Assembly: GCA_028339975.1 (NCBI GenBank)
Contig: JAOLDG010000006.1
Coordinates: forward strand, 1 to 64,000
Origin: Hyphomicrobiales bacterium
Lineage (GTDB): Bacteria > Pseudomonadota > Alphaproteobacteria > MED-G09
Direction: 5' to 3'
DNA: 64,000 bases
Under the pieces are notes generated by a model. That model was not told the origin of the DNA, did no database searches, and worked only from the letters and a program-made list of their open reading frames with translations. The position numbers and the translations under genes were made by a program. Shown here one piece after another: positions 55,780 through 64,000 of the stretch. The stretch's first letter is position 1. Every line of letters begins with the position of its first letter.

Positions 55780-56649
55780 ATGGAATTAATTGAGTTAGCT
55801 AAATCGAAGATTAATCTCTCCTTAAATCTTAGCGGTAAAAAAGCTAATGGTTTTCATAATTTAATTAGTTTTATTTGTTTTGGTAATTTTTCAGATAAAT
55901 TAATTCTAAAAAAATCTAAAAAATTTTCATATAAAGTAAATACCTCCCTTAGTGATACTCATCTCAAAGATGATTTGGTTATAAGGGTGATTAATAAAAT
56001 AAAAAAAGAATATTACCTAAAGGAACTCCCCAAGATAGATCTTATTTTGCAAAAAAATATCCCTATAGGAGCTGGGCTAGGCGGTGGATCTGCAGATGCC
56101 GCTGCAACAATTCGTTTAATGAATAAGTTCCTTGATCTTGGTATGAGCCAGGATGAAATGTGTAATTTTGGAAAAAATTTGGGATCAGATATTCCAGCGT
56201 GTATTGTCTCCAAGCCTATTATTGCTTATGGAAGAGGAGAAAAATTACTAAAAGTTGATTTCAAGAAAAGTTATCATATGTTGATTATTTATCCAAAAAT
56301 AAAAATATATACTAAAGAAATATTTTCTCTTATAGGTCCGATGCAAACAAAAGACCTGGATACAAAGAAAGCAAAAAAAACAATAGAATTACTTTCTGGT
56401 CGGCAAAAAAATAATATTCTAGAGACTTTTGACAATGATTTACAAGATTATGCTTTTAAAGCCTACCCAAGCTTGGTCGATATAATTAATATCTTAAATA
56501 TTAATAATTCATTCTTTTCAAGGATGACTGGATCTGGCTCAGCTTGCTTTGGTTTATTTGAAAGTGAATTTATTGATAAAGCTTTTGATAGTATAAAAAA
56601 AGAACACCCAGAGTGGTTGATAGAAAAAACATTACTTAATGATCTCTAA
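55780..56649 (+). CDS. ispE: 4-diphosphocytidyl-2-C-methyl-D-erythritol kinase
   Basis: GHMP kinase of the MEP isoprenoid pathway, 289 residues. AKSKINLSLNL holds the catalytic-site Lys near the N-terminus. The ATP loop is IPIGAGLGGGSADAAAT and the C-terminal motif is MTGSGSACFGLF. It feeds isoprenoid units to the polyprenyl diphosphate synthase next door, whose 3' end overlaps it by 14 bp on the opposite strand. Confidence 0.95.
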   Translation: MELIELAKSKINLSLNLSGKKANGFHNLISFICFGNFSDKLILKKSKKFSYKVNTSLSDTHLKDDLVIRVINKIKKEYYLKELPKIDLILQKNIPIGAGLGGGSADAAATIRLMNKFLDLGMSQDEMCNFGKNLGSDIPACIVSKPIIAYGRGEKLLKVDFKKSYHMLIIYPKIKIYTKEIFSLIGPMQTKDLDTKKAKKTIELLSGRQKNNILETFDNDLQDYAFKAYPSLVDIINILNINNSFFSRMTGSGSACFGLFESEFIDKAFDSIKKEHPEWLIEKTLLNDL

Positions 56650-57634
56650 TTAATGATAAATTCACTAAATTAATTAATCCTTTTTTTATTTTTGTGTCAG
56701 GAAATATCGATAGATCTTCCTTTGCTTTTTCTCCATACACATTAGCGAGCTCCAATGTTTTTTCAATAGTTTGATTTTTATTTATTATTTTATTTGCTTT
56801 AATTAAATCTTGATCATTTCTAGTATCCTTTTCGAAAACTTCTTCCCAAAATTTTTTTTCGTTTTGATTTCCTTCCTCATATGAAATAATTACTGGAAGA
56901 GTTACTTTGCCATCATAAAAATCATCTCCGATATTTTTTCCAAGATTTTTTGATTTTCCTGAATAATCCAGAGCATCATCTATTAATTGAAATGAAGTTC
57001 CTAAATTTTTGCCAAAAGAAAAAAGTGATTTATTTATTTCATTTGATGAATTAGAAATAATTCCTCCAACCTCACAAGCACTGGAAAAAAGTGCTGCTGT
57101 TTTAGATTCTATTATCTTCATGTATTCATTTTTTTTGATGTTAATATTGTTTATTGCTACTAGTTGAAGAACCTCTCCCTCAGCAATAATTGCCGCAGCA
57201 TTTGATAGTGTTTTTAAGCACTCTAACGATCCTGTTTTGACCATTAACTGAAAAGCTTTCCCTAATAAATAATCACCCACAAGGATACTAGATTTATTAT
57301 CCCATAGCGTATGTGAGGTCTCCTTTCCCCTCCTAAAATTACTTTCATCTACTACATCATCATGTAGAAGAGTGGCTGTATGTAGTAGCTCGACAGCGGC
57401 TGCCAAAGTAATATGATGATCGCTTTTTACGTTTAACATTTTTGCGCATGCAATTGTCAATATTGGCCTTAATCTCTTCCCGCCCAAGCTCACTATATGA
57501 CTAGATAGCTGAGGTATTCTTTCAACTTTGCTTATAATTTGATCTTTAATGAGGTCATTAGTCTTTATGAAGTCTTCTTCAATTAAACTTACTAATTCTT
57601 TTATCGATAGATCTGCTTTACTTATTTTTTTCAT
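56636..57634 (-). CDS. ispB: Polyprenyl (octaprenyl/decaprenyl) diphosphate synthase
   Basis: About 332-residue trans-prenyltransferase that makes the quinone side chain. The first aspartate-rich motif is LLHDDVVDES and the second LIDDALDYSG, with GGKRLRP near the N-terminus. Small residues sit five and four positions before the first DDxxD, as in long-chain enzymes. A TTG at 57652 gives a longer frame; ATG 57634 with AAGG upstream is preferred. Ubiquinone from this pathway is used by the bc1 complex and ETF-QO in the same window. Confidence 0.92.
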   Translation of the reverse strand: MKKISKADLSIKELVSLIEEDFIKTNDLIKDQIISKVERIPQLSSHIVSLGGKRLRPILTIACAKMLNVKSDHHITLAAAVELLHTATLLHDDVVDESNFRRGKETSHTLWDNKSSILVGDYLLGKAFQLMVKTGSLECLKTLSNAAAIIAEGEVLQLVAINNINIKKNEYMKIIESKTAALFSSACEVGGIISNSSNEINKSLFSFGKNLGTSFQLIDDALDYSGKSKNLGKNIGDDFYDGKVTLPVIISYEEGNQNEKKFWEEVFEKDTRNDQDLIKANKIINKNQTIEKTLELANVYGEKAKEDLSIFPDTKIKKGLINLVNLSLIRDH

Positions 57635-57739
57635 AATGCTTACCTTAATCAAATCTTGATAAATTATGTATCACAGATTTCTTAGGTAGTCTTTAAACAA
57701 AGTTATTTGGGGTATAGATTTCTATATTACTGTTGATTT

Positions 57740-58489
57740 ATGAGTAGTGAAAAAACATTAGATGGCTTTTTGGACGGCAAGCTAAAAATTATTCAATTAA
57801 AAAAGGGCTATCGAGCGGGCCATGATGCTGTAATTTTAGCATCTTCAATCAATGCAAAAAGAGGTGATAATTGCTTAGAACTTGGGATTGGTTCAGGAGT
57901 TGTTTCAATATGTTTGGCTCATAGAATTAAGGGTTTAACAATACTTGGGTTTGAAAATAACCAGCAAATGATAGAAATTTCAAAAGAAAATATTGAACTT
58001 AATAAATATCAAAAAATTATTAATATATTGAAGGTTGATATTGAAGGTGATCTTAAGGATATTCAAAATTCTAAGGGCCAAACATTTGACCATGTTTATG
58101 CTAACCCTCCATACTTTAATAGTGAATCGTCAATTACTCCTAAAAATGATAATAAAAAAGCAGCCAATATTGGTAATGCAAAAACATTGGACCTTTGGAT
58201 AAAAAAATCTTTAGCTTTTTCAAAATCAGGAGGACAGATAACTTTTATTAATCATATTAATAATTTACCAAAGCTACTTCATTTATTTTCAAAAAAAATG
58301 GGAGCTATTGAAGTGACGCCTATTTTTCCTAAACGAAATAGTCTTGCTTCAAGGGTAATAATAAGTGGCGTTAGGGATTCGAAGAAAGCTATCACTTTTA
58401 ATGATGGTTTAATTCTAAATAACAGCAAGGGAATTTCGACTAAAAGAGTAGAGGGCATACTAAGAAAGGGATGTGCTTTAAGGGGTTAG
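57740..58489 (+). CDS. tRNA1(Val) (adenine37-N6)-methyltransferase-like, TrmN6/YfiC family
   Basis: 249-residue class I SAM methyltransferase. Motif I is CLELGIGSGVVSICLA, the N6-adenine motif is YANPPYFNS (Asn-Pro-Pro-Tyr), and the N-terminal QLKKGYRAGHDAVIL is typical of the TrmN6 group. It probably methylates A37 of a tRNA. It is divergent from the polyprenyl synthase across about 105 bp, as in other alphaproteobacteria. Substrate tRNA is inferred. Confidence 0.85.
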   Translation: MSSEKTLDGFLDGKLKIIQLKKGYRAGHDAVILASSINAKRGDNCLELGIGSGVVSICLAHRIKGLTILGFENNQQMIEISKENIELNKYQKIINILKVDIEGDLKDIQNSKGQTFDHVYANPPYFNSESSITPKNDNKKAANIGNAKTLDLWIKKSLAFSKSGGQITFINHINNLPKLLHLFSKKMGAIEVTPIFPKRNSLASRVIISGVRDSKKAITFNDGLILNNSKGISTKRVEGILRKGCALRG

Positions 58490-58575
58490 TGGATTAAAGC
58501 TATTTTTTAGGTTCAAACTATTATAAAAAAAGAATTCTTAATTATATTTAAATATTTAGGAATTGGAGGTTTATT

Positions 58576-59934
58576 TTGACGGCATCTAGTATGGAAGATT
58601 TAGTCTCTCTTTGTAAAAGAAGAGGCTTTATATATCAAACTAATGAGCTATATGGAGGTCTGCAAGGCCTCTATGATTATGGACCCCTTGGAGTTGAGCT
58701 TAAAAATAATCTTAAAGATGCTTGGTGGAGTTCAATGGTTTATGAGCGAGATGATGTTGAAGGCTTAGACTCATCAATCTTAACCCACCCAAATGTCTTA
58801 AAGTATTCTGGCCATGAAGAAACATTTACTGATCCTCTTGTTGATTGTAAAGATTGCAAATCAAGGTGGAGATCTGATCATATCGAAGATCAAAAATGTC
58901 CTTCCTGTGAATCAAGTAATTTAACTGAACCAAGGCCTTTTAATTTAATGTTTAAAACAAATGTTGGCCCAGTAGATGATGGGACTAGCTTTGCATATTT
59001 AAGACCCGAGACTGCTCAACAGATTTTTACCAACTTTAAAAATGTAATTGACTCAACCTCAAGAGTATTACCATTTGGTATAGCTCAAATAGGTAAGGCT
59101 TTTAGAAATGAAATTACTCCTAGAAACTTTATTTTTCGAGTAAGAGAATTCGAGCAAATGGAACTGGAGTTTTTTGTTGAACCCGGCGAAGATGAGCACT
59201 GGCATGATAAATGGGTTCAAAAAAGAGTGGATTGGTGGGTAGATCAGGGAGTTGAAAAAGAAAGTATGGAAATGATCGATGTTCCTAAAGATGATCTTTC
59301 ACATTATTCAAAAAAGACAGTTGATATAATGTATAAATTTCCTCACGGAGTTGAAGAGCTTGAAGGTATAGCAAATAGAACTGATTTTGATATCGGGTCT
59401 CATACCAGACACCAAAAAGAGTATGATATTAAGTCTAATGTTAAAGAGAATAATGACTCTGTAACAAAACTTGCAATTCAAAATAAGATTACTAATAAAT
59501 GGACAATACCATATGTTATTGAACCATCTGCAGGTGTTGACAGAGGTGTTCTTGCTATTCTTAATGAGGCTTATAGGGTTGAGAAATTAGAAAATGGTAA
59601 AGAGAGAACAGTCTTAACTTTAAAACCACACTTATCCCCAATAAAAGCTGCAGTAATTCCGCTGAAAAGGAATAATGAGGAGCTTGTGTCAAAAGCTTTA
59701 GAACTTAAAAAGTCCTTACAGAAGCTTAAGTTAGGAAGGGTTTTGCTTGATAATTCAGGTAATATTGGAAAAAGTTATAGAAGGCATGACGAAATAGGTA
59801 CCCCTATGTGTATTACAATAGACTTCCAGAGTTTAGAAGATGATACAGTTACAATAAGAGATAGGGATACGATGGAGCAAGAAAGATTAAGTATTTCAGA
59901 GGTCTCTAATTATTTTCAAAATAGTTTTCTATAA
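58576..59934 (+). CDS. glyS: Glycyl-tRNA synthetase, single-chain alpha2 type
   Basis: 452-residue class II synthetase charging tRNA-Gly. It is the homodimeric type: N-terminal [13 protein letters not shown] and [14 protein letters not shown], a Cys-x2-Cys pair at 91/94 and another at 108/111 (likely zinc), class II motif 2 [20 protein letters not shown], and a motif 3 region [11 protein letters not shown]-terminal anticodon-binding domain completes it. Most alphaproteobacteria instead use the unrelated GlyQ/GlyS heterotetramer. TTG start with a strong GGAGG (58565-58569) 6 bp upstream. 12 bp to the next gene. Confidence 0.95.
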   Translation: MTASSMEDLVSLCKRRGFIYQTNELYGGLQGLYDYGPLGVELKNNLKDAWWSSMVYERDDVEGLDSSILTHPNVLKYSGHEETFTDPLVDCKDCKSRWRSDHIEDQKCPSCESSNLTEPRPFNLMFKTNVGPVDDGTSFAYLRPETAQQIFTNFKNVIDSTSRVLPFGIAQIGKAFRNEITPRNFIFRVREFEQMELEFFVEPGEDEHWHDKWVQKRVDWWVDQGVEKESMEMIDVPKDDLSHYSKKTVDIMYKFPHGVEELEGIANRTDFDIGSHTRHQKEYDIKSNVKENNDSVTKLAIQNKITNKWTIPYVIEPSAGVDRGVLAILNEAYRVEKLENGKERTVLTLKPHLSPIKAAVIPLKRNNEELVSKALELKKSLQKLKLGRVLLDNSGNIGKSYRRHDEIGTPMCITIDFQSLEDDTVTIRDRDTMEQERLSISEVSNYFQNSFL

Positions 59935-59946
59935 GAGTGGTTTAGA

Positions 59947-61641
59947 ATGAATCAATGGATCTACAGTTTTGATAGTGATATTAATGATTTAGACGATCCA
60001 GCTAAACTAATAGGTAATAAAGGTGTCAGTTTAAGTTTAATGACAAGTTTAGGCTTACCTGTTCCTGAAGGTTTTACGATTACTACCAATCTAAACCATT
60101 ACTTTCAAAAGCATGATAAATTTCCAAGTGGCTTCACTGAAGAGCTTAATAAAAATATTAAAATAGTTGAAAAATCAAGTAGTGCTATCTTTGGGTCATC
60201 AAAAAACCCTCTCTTATTCTCAGTTAGATCTGGGTCTCAAAGATCTATGCCTGGAATGTTAGATACTGTTTTGAATGTTGGTTTTAATAGGGATGTTTTA
60301 GATTTTTTTGAAAATAAAGGTTTGAGTTTGTTTGCTTGGGATACATGGAGACGTTTTCTTCATATGTTTTCCCACGTAGTTTATAAAATAGAGCATTTTT
60401 ATTTTGATGAAATCTTAGATAGTTACTTATTGGGAGCAGGACTTCAATTTGAAAAAGACCTTGAGGTAGATGATATTGAGGAGATTTGTAATCAATATTT
60501 AGATTTAATAGAAGAAAAAATTGGATCACCTTTCCCTGAAAATGTTAACGATCAATTATGGTTAGCAATCAAAGCAGTCATGAACTCTTGGTTTAATGAA
60601 AGAGCGATTGATTATAGAAAGATTAATTCTATTCCTGAAGATATTGGTACAGCAGTTAATATTCAAAAAATGGTTTTCGGGAACTTTGATGAAAATAGTG
60701 CCACAGGGGTTGTTTTTTCTAGGAATCCTGAAAATGGCGATAGAAAGCTTAAGGGTGAATACATTATTAGGTCTCAAGGTGAGGATATCGTATCAGGATT
60801 TAAAACACCCTGGGTCATAAGCACTATTGATAAAAAGAATTCACCATCAACATTATATTCTCTAGAGGAACTTCTTCCAGATGTTTATAGGGATATAGAT
60901 GAATTTACAGAAAAATTAGAAAATTATTTTTCTTGTATTCAGGATATTGAATTTACAATTGAGTCGGGTAAGCTATGGATACTTCAATCGAGAAAAGCAG
61001 AGGTAAATATTAAGGCTGCAGTAAAAATTGCTATTGATATGGAAAAAGAGGGTTTAATTTCAAAGACGGATGCTATTTTATCTCTTCAGGTAGATAGAAT
61101 TACAAAATTATTAACTCCCATAATAGATCCAAACTTTAAAAATGAAATTTTAACAAAAGGCCTTCCTGCATCATCAGGTGTTGTGACTGGAAAGGTGGTC
61201 TTTGATTATTTAACATTAACAAATTTTAGGAAAAATAAAAGAAATACAATTCTAGTTTTAAAGGAAACAAGCCCTAATGATGTTAAGGCAATGAATGATT
61301 CTACTGGAGTATTAACTTGCCAGGGTGGGATGACAAGCCATGCAGCAGTTGTTGCTAGAGGGTTAAATAAAACATGCGTTACAGGGGCAAGAGATATAAA
61401 AATTGATTTTGAAAATAAAAGATTTCATTGCGGTGGTGTATTTGTTGTTGAGGGTGATATCATTACCATAAACGGAGGCACTGGTGAGGTATTGTTTGGC
61501 GAAGCTCCAACAGTAATACCAAACTTACCGGAGTCATTTTTGAAAATAATCAAATGGTCTAAAGAAATCAATAAAGGTAAGGATAATGATCTTGTCAGTT
61601 TTCTTTCTGAAACTCAAAAAATTATACAAAAGAGCAAATAA
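59947..61641 (+). CDS. PPDK-like protein without the PEP/pyruvate-binding barrel
   Basis: 564 residues against about 880 for pyruvate phosphate dikinase. The ATP-grasp part (about 1-345) is canonical: GNKGVSLSLMTSLGLPVPEG, SVRSGSQRSMPGMLDTVLN, GTAVNIQKMVFGN, GVVFSRNPENG, QGEDIVSG, DIEFTIESGKLWILQ. The swivelling phospho-His domain (about 390-520) has GGMTSHAAVVARG with His465 and the adjacent regulatory-type Thr463. The protein stops in the linker that normally leads to the C-terminal TIM barrel. The next 6 bp reach a gene on the other strand, so no barrel remnant exists. It can plausibly autophosphorylate but not complete the pyruvate reaction alone. Confidence 0.88.
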   Translation: MNQWIYSFDSDINDLDDPAKLIGNKGVSLSLMTSLGLPVPEGFTITTNLNHYFQKHDKFPSGFTEELNKNIKIVEKSSSAIFGSSKNPLLFSVRSGSQRSMPGMLDTVLNVGFNRDVLDFFENKGLSLFAWDTWRRFLHMFSHVVYKIEHFYFDEILDSYLLGAGLQFEKDLEVDDIEEICNQYLDLIEEKIGSPFPENVNDQLWLAIKAVMNSWFNERAIDYRKINSIPEDIGTAVNIQKMVFGNFDENSATGVVFSRNPENGDRKLKGEYIIRSQGEDIVSGFKTPWVISTIDKKNSPSTLYSLEELLPDVYRDIDEFTEKLENYFSCIQDIEFTIESGKLWILQSRKAEVNIKAAVKIAIDMEKEGLISKTDAILSLQVDRITKLLTPIIDPNFKNEILTKGLPASSGVVTGKVVFDYLTLTNFRKNKRNTILVLKETSPNDVKAMNDSTGVLTCQGGMTSHAAVVARGLNKTCVTGARDIKIDFENKRFHCGGVFVVEGDIITINGGTGEVLFGEAPTVIPNLPESFLKIIKWSKEINKGKDNDLVSFLSETQKIIQKSK

Positions 61642-61647
61642 TCAAAA

Positions 61648-62430
61648 TTAATTTGTGCTTAATGGTCCTGAATTATTAAGTTTATTTCTTGCCTCAATGG
61701 GGTCACTTGCGACTTCTTTTTCTAATTCTTCAAGTTCTCTAGGTACGTACCAGTGAATGCGATCATTTTGATAAGACTCCCAAACTGTTTTGGCTATTTC
61801 GTCAGATGAGATTAATCTCCATACTCCTGATTTTGGAAGGTTATCTCTTATTTCCTTACCTATCATAGGTGTATCAATTACACCTGGTACGATATCGGAA
61901 ACCCTAGTACCAAATCTTGAAAACTCTGCTGACAAGGCTTCTGTTAGCCCTTTTACAGCATGTTTTGTTGCTGAATAAGTTGCAATCATTTCCATACCCA
62001 TGATACCTGAGCAAGACGATGTTGAAATACAGAGTGAATTTTTTGTATTTTTTAGCAAAGTTGCGGCTGAATAAATGCCATTAATGACGCCAATAATATT
62101 AATATTAATTATTTTAATATGGTTTTCATAAGGTAATTCATCAAAAAAACCACCTTCTGTGATTCCAGCATTATTAAACAAAATATCCAACTTACTATTT
62201 GTTTGAGCTGAAAATTTTTTTAAACATTCCTCAAAATGAACTTTGTTTGTAACATCAAGTAGTTCATAGATTATACCTTCATTACCAAGTTCATTTTCTA
62301 GATTGATAAGGTTATTTTTATCAATGTCATAACATCCAACAAACCATCCTTTTTCTAAAAAGAGTTTTGCGGTGGACTTTCCCATCCCGCCTGCTGCACC
62401 GGTTATAAAAATAGCCTTTTGTTCTTTCAT
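61648..62430 (-). CDS. Short-chain dehydrogenase/reductase
   Basis: 260-residue classical SDR. Cofactor loop TGAAGGMGKST (10-20 region), NNAGIT, catalytic Ser in STSSCSG, Tyr-x3-Lys in YSATKHAVKG, and PGVIDTPM. Substrate unknown. The frame opens at 62493, overlapping nadC, but ATG 62430 is preceded by AGGAAG and begins MKEQKAIFITG, the natural start. It occupies the place where the missing 3' half of the PPDK gene would lie, on the opposite strand. Probably cotranscribed after nadA-nadC (11-bp gap). Confidence 0.85.
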   Translation of the reverse strand: MKEQKAIFITGAAGGMGKSTAKLFLEKGWFVGCYDIDKNNLINLENELGNEGIIYELLDVTNKVHFEECLKKFSAQTNSKLDILFNNAGITEGGFFDELPYENHIKIININIIGVINGIYSAATLLKNTKNSLCISTSSCSGIMGMEMIATYSATKHAVKGLTEALSAEFSRFGTRVSDIVPGVIDTPMIGKEIRDNLPKSGVWRLISSDEIAKTVWESYQNDRIHWYVPRELEELEKEVASDPIEARNKLNNSGPLSTN

Positions 62431-62441
62431 TTTCACTTCCT

Positions 62442-63290
62442 TTATTCGTAATCTAAACCAATATCTAAAGCTGGTGAAGAATGGGTAATCCAACCTGATG
62501 AAATCAAATCAATACCTGTTCTCGCAATATCAGAAATATTATTTTTATTAATTTTTCCTGATGCTTCAAGAGTAATATTTTTTTCATTAAGGCTTACTGC
62601 TTTTTTTAAATCCTTTAAATTGAAATTATCTAAAAGTATTGCATCGGCATTGGTTTCTATAGCTTCTTTATATTGTGATAGATTATCTACTTCGATTTCA
62701 ACCTTTACCATATGGCCAGAATTACTTTTTGCCCTTAAAACAGATTCTTTAATTGATCCAGAAATAGCGATATGATTGTCTTTAATTAATATTCCATCAT
62801 ATAAACCAAACCTATGATTGACTCCCCCGCCATTCTTCACCGCATTTTTTTCTAACACTCTTAAATTGGGAGTGGTCTTCCTGGTTGAGACGATTTTTAC
62901 TTTTGTACCCTTGATTAACTGAACCATTTGGTTTGTAGCTGTTGCAATACCCGATAGGTGACTTAAAAAATTTAGTGCAGTTCTTTCACCTGAGAGAATT
63001 GATCTAGTATTTCCTTTAATTTTTCCAATAATAGTACCTTTTTTTAGTTCAGCACCATCAGTTAAGTCAGTTGAAAATTCTAAATTCTTATCCATAGTTT
63101 CAAACGTAAGACTTGCTATAGGTAAACCAGATAAAATACCATCTGATCTAGACACTAAAGAAAAATTGCTTCTATTTTCAGAGTCAATGATTGAATCACT
63201 CGTTATATCACCATTCTGACCAAGATCTTCGAGAAGAGCATTTTTTATAATTTTTTCCATAGAGATTTTTGTAAATGTGCCTTGAATCAT
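62442..63290 (-). CDS. nadC: Nicotinate-nucleotide pyrophosphorylase (quinolinate phosphoribosyltransferase)
   Basis: Converts quinolinate and PRPP to nicotinate mononucleotide with CO2 release. 282 residues. Visible are [31 protein letters not shown], the [10 protein letters not shown] segment with substrate-binding Arg and Lys, [22 protein letters not shown] (split here as [13 protein letters not shown] and LIKDNH), and the barrel end EASGKI. The start overlaps the nadA stop (ATGA), so the two enzymes of de novo NAD synthesis are coupled. Confidence 0.95.
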   Translation of the reverse strand: MIQGTFTKISMEKIIKNALLEDLGQNGDITSDSIIDSENRSNFSLVSRSDGILSGLPIASLTFETMDKNLEFSTDLTDGAELKKGTIIGKIKGNTRSILSGERTALNFLSHLSGIATATNQMVQLIKGTKVKIVSTRKTTPNLRVLEKNAVKNGGGVNHRFGLYDGILIKDNHIAISGSIKESVLRAKSNSGHMVKVEIEVDNLSQYKEAIETNADAILLDNFNLKDLKKAVSLNEKNITLEASGKINKNNISDIARTGIDLISSGWITHSSPALDIGLDYE

Positions 63291-64000
63291 AATTCAATCA
63301 TTCTATTAACAGCTTGCTTTGCTTTTATAGCAATTTCAGGGTCAATCGTTACTTCATGTTCTTTATTCCACAATGATTCGAGTATATTTTGTAGATTTAT
63401 TGTTTTCATATGGGGGCATAAATTACAGGGTCTTACAAATTCTACATTTGGATTTTCAACTGAAATATTATCACTCATTGAACATTCGGTTACCATTAAA
63501 ACTTTCTCAGGTTGGTTATCCTTAACCCAATTTATCATTGCTGATGTCGAGCCAGAAAAATCTGATTCCTCAAGTACATCTGGTGAACATTCTGGATGCG
63601 CTATAACCTTAACCCCAGGTTCATTTTCTCTAAATTCAATTATTTCTTCGGGTGTAAATTCTTCATGGACTTCACAACGTCCTTTCCACATAATAATTTT
63701 TTTCTTTGTTTCTTTAGCTACATTTAAAGCTAAAAACTCGTCAGGAAGAAAAATTATTTCTTCACTATCGAACGAATTAACTATTTCCAAAGCATTTGAT
63801 GATGTGCAGCAAATATCTGATTCTGCTTTAACTTCAGCTGAGGTATTTACATAAGTTACAACTGGTATATTTGGGTGTTTCTCTCTCAGTTTCCTTACAT
63901 CATTACCCGTAATTGATTCAGCCAGCGAGCACCCAGCTTTCATGCTTGGTATTAAAACAGTCTTATCCATATTCAGTAGCTTAGATGTTTCAGCCATAAA
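63287..64000 (-). CDS. nadA: Quinolinate synthase NadA (5' end outside the window)
   Basis: C-terminal part of quinolinate synthase, which condenses iminoaspartate and dihydroxyacetone phosphate on a [4Fe-4S] cluster. The frame stays open to the window end, and 236 residues from the first internal Met are about 100 short of full length, so the gene is cut by the window. All three cluster cysteines are visible: [21 protein letters not shown] and [10 protein letters not shown]. Partner of nadC. Confidence 0.95.
   Translation of the reverse strand, partial: FMAETSKLLNMDKTVLIPSMKAGCSLAESITGNDVRKLREKHPNIPVVTYVNTSAEVKAESDICCTSSNALEIVNSFDSEEIIFLPDEFLALNVAKETKKKIIMWKGRCEVHEEFTPEEIIEFRENEPGVKVIAHPECSPDVLEESDFSGSTSAMINWVKDNQPEKVLMVTECSMSDNISVENPNVEFVRPCNLCPHMKTINLQNILESLWNKEHEVTIDPEIAIKAKQAVNRMIEL

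Noticed and set aside
61642-61700. Frameshift or sequencing error ending the PPDK-like gene early
   Set aside because: Downstream plus-strand frames show no PPDK barrel motifs and the DNA encodes a good SDR on the other strand, so a simple frameshift cannot restore full length.
63282-63854. 190-codon plus-strand frame opposite nadA
   Set aside because: It is the mirror of conserved nadA codons, has low-complexity Ser/Phe-rich sequence and no recognisable domain.
1-64000. CRISPR array, insertion sequence, prophage, riboswitch or defence island
   Set aside because: No spaced direct repeats, transposase, integrase, phage structural gene, or recognisable riboswitch core was seen; gaps are mostly under 130 bp.

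Overview
The window is a compact, AT-rich (roughly one third G+C by eye), almost fully coding stretch of core bacterial chromosome. It has no rRNA, CRISPR array, insertion sequence, prophage or toxin island. Gene content and order point to an alphaproteobacterium: a fbcF-fbcB-fbcC (Rieske, cytochrome b, cytochrome c1) operon, a split ATP synthase with an atpI-B-E-F'-F operon carrying two different b subunits, the uvrC-pgsA-moaD-moaE order, a mutY-DUF721-dsbA-smc cluster, ETF-ubiquinone oxidoreductase, and a lone MlaC/MlaA pair. The low G+C, very short intergenic gaps and overlapping 3' ends fit a streamlined, probably marine planktonic lineage (AEGEAN-169/HIMB59-like or another AT-rich alphaproteobacterial group). 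That placement is inferred from style and gene content only.

Layout. 0-8 kb: Ca2+/Na+ exchanger, an SDR, the DUF1285-NUDIX-DUF6111-CCA/poly(A) polymerase operon, and the cytochrome bc1 operon. 7.3-12.6 kb (minus): ychF-pth-rplY-prs-midA-lgt. 12.7-17.1 kb: YbjN-proC, an EnvZ/OmpR-type two-component pair, a branched-chain aminotransferase. 17.1-24.7 kb (minus): moaE-moaD-pgsA-uvrC, a 309-bp AT-rich non-coding block with DnaA-box-like sequences, a pteridine-reductase-type SDR, uvrB and an aspartate aminotransferase. 24.8-30 kb: a lipid A export and synthesis operon (MsbA-like, DUF374 acyltransferase, waaA, lpxK) plus a DUF192 secreted protein. 30-35 kb (minus): greA-carB-carA. 35-41 kb: yqeY-dnaG-rpoD, a CAU tRNA (probably tRNA-Ile2), ettA. 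41-45.7 kb (minus): mlaC-mlaA, cysQ-like, pmbA, mutY. 45.8-52.7 kb: dciA-like, dsbA-like, smc, atpI-B-E-F'-F. 52.7-58.5 kb: moaB and a degenerate uracil-DNA-glycosylase-like gene, ETF-QO, ispE, polyprenyl diphosphate synthase, trmN6-like. 58.6-64 kb: single-chain glycyl-tRNA synthetase, a shortened PPDK-like protein, an SDR, nadC and nadA (cut by the window end).

The genes are housekeeping: respiration and ATP synthesis, replication and repair (DnaG, DciA-like, SMC, UvrB, UvrC, MutY), transcription (RpoD, GreA), translation (Pth, L25, EttA, GlyRS, tRNA), lipid A and outer membrane, isoprenoids and quinone, NAD, pyrimidine, proline and molybdopterin synthesis.

No clear novel multi-gene system is present. 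The most interesting deviations are: (1) a PPDK-like protein that keeps the ATP-grasp and phospho-histidine domains but has no PEP/pyruvate barrel, next to (2) an alpha2-type GlyRS that is unusual for this class; (3) a DnaG primase missing three of four zinc ligands; (4) an origin-like non-coding block before uvrC; (5) a UDG-family protein with eroded catalytic motifs; (6) an 83-residue tandem duplication in the SMC coiled coil; (7) all nine convergent gene pairs meeting within 14 bp, leaving no room for ordinary terminators.
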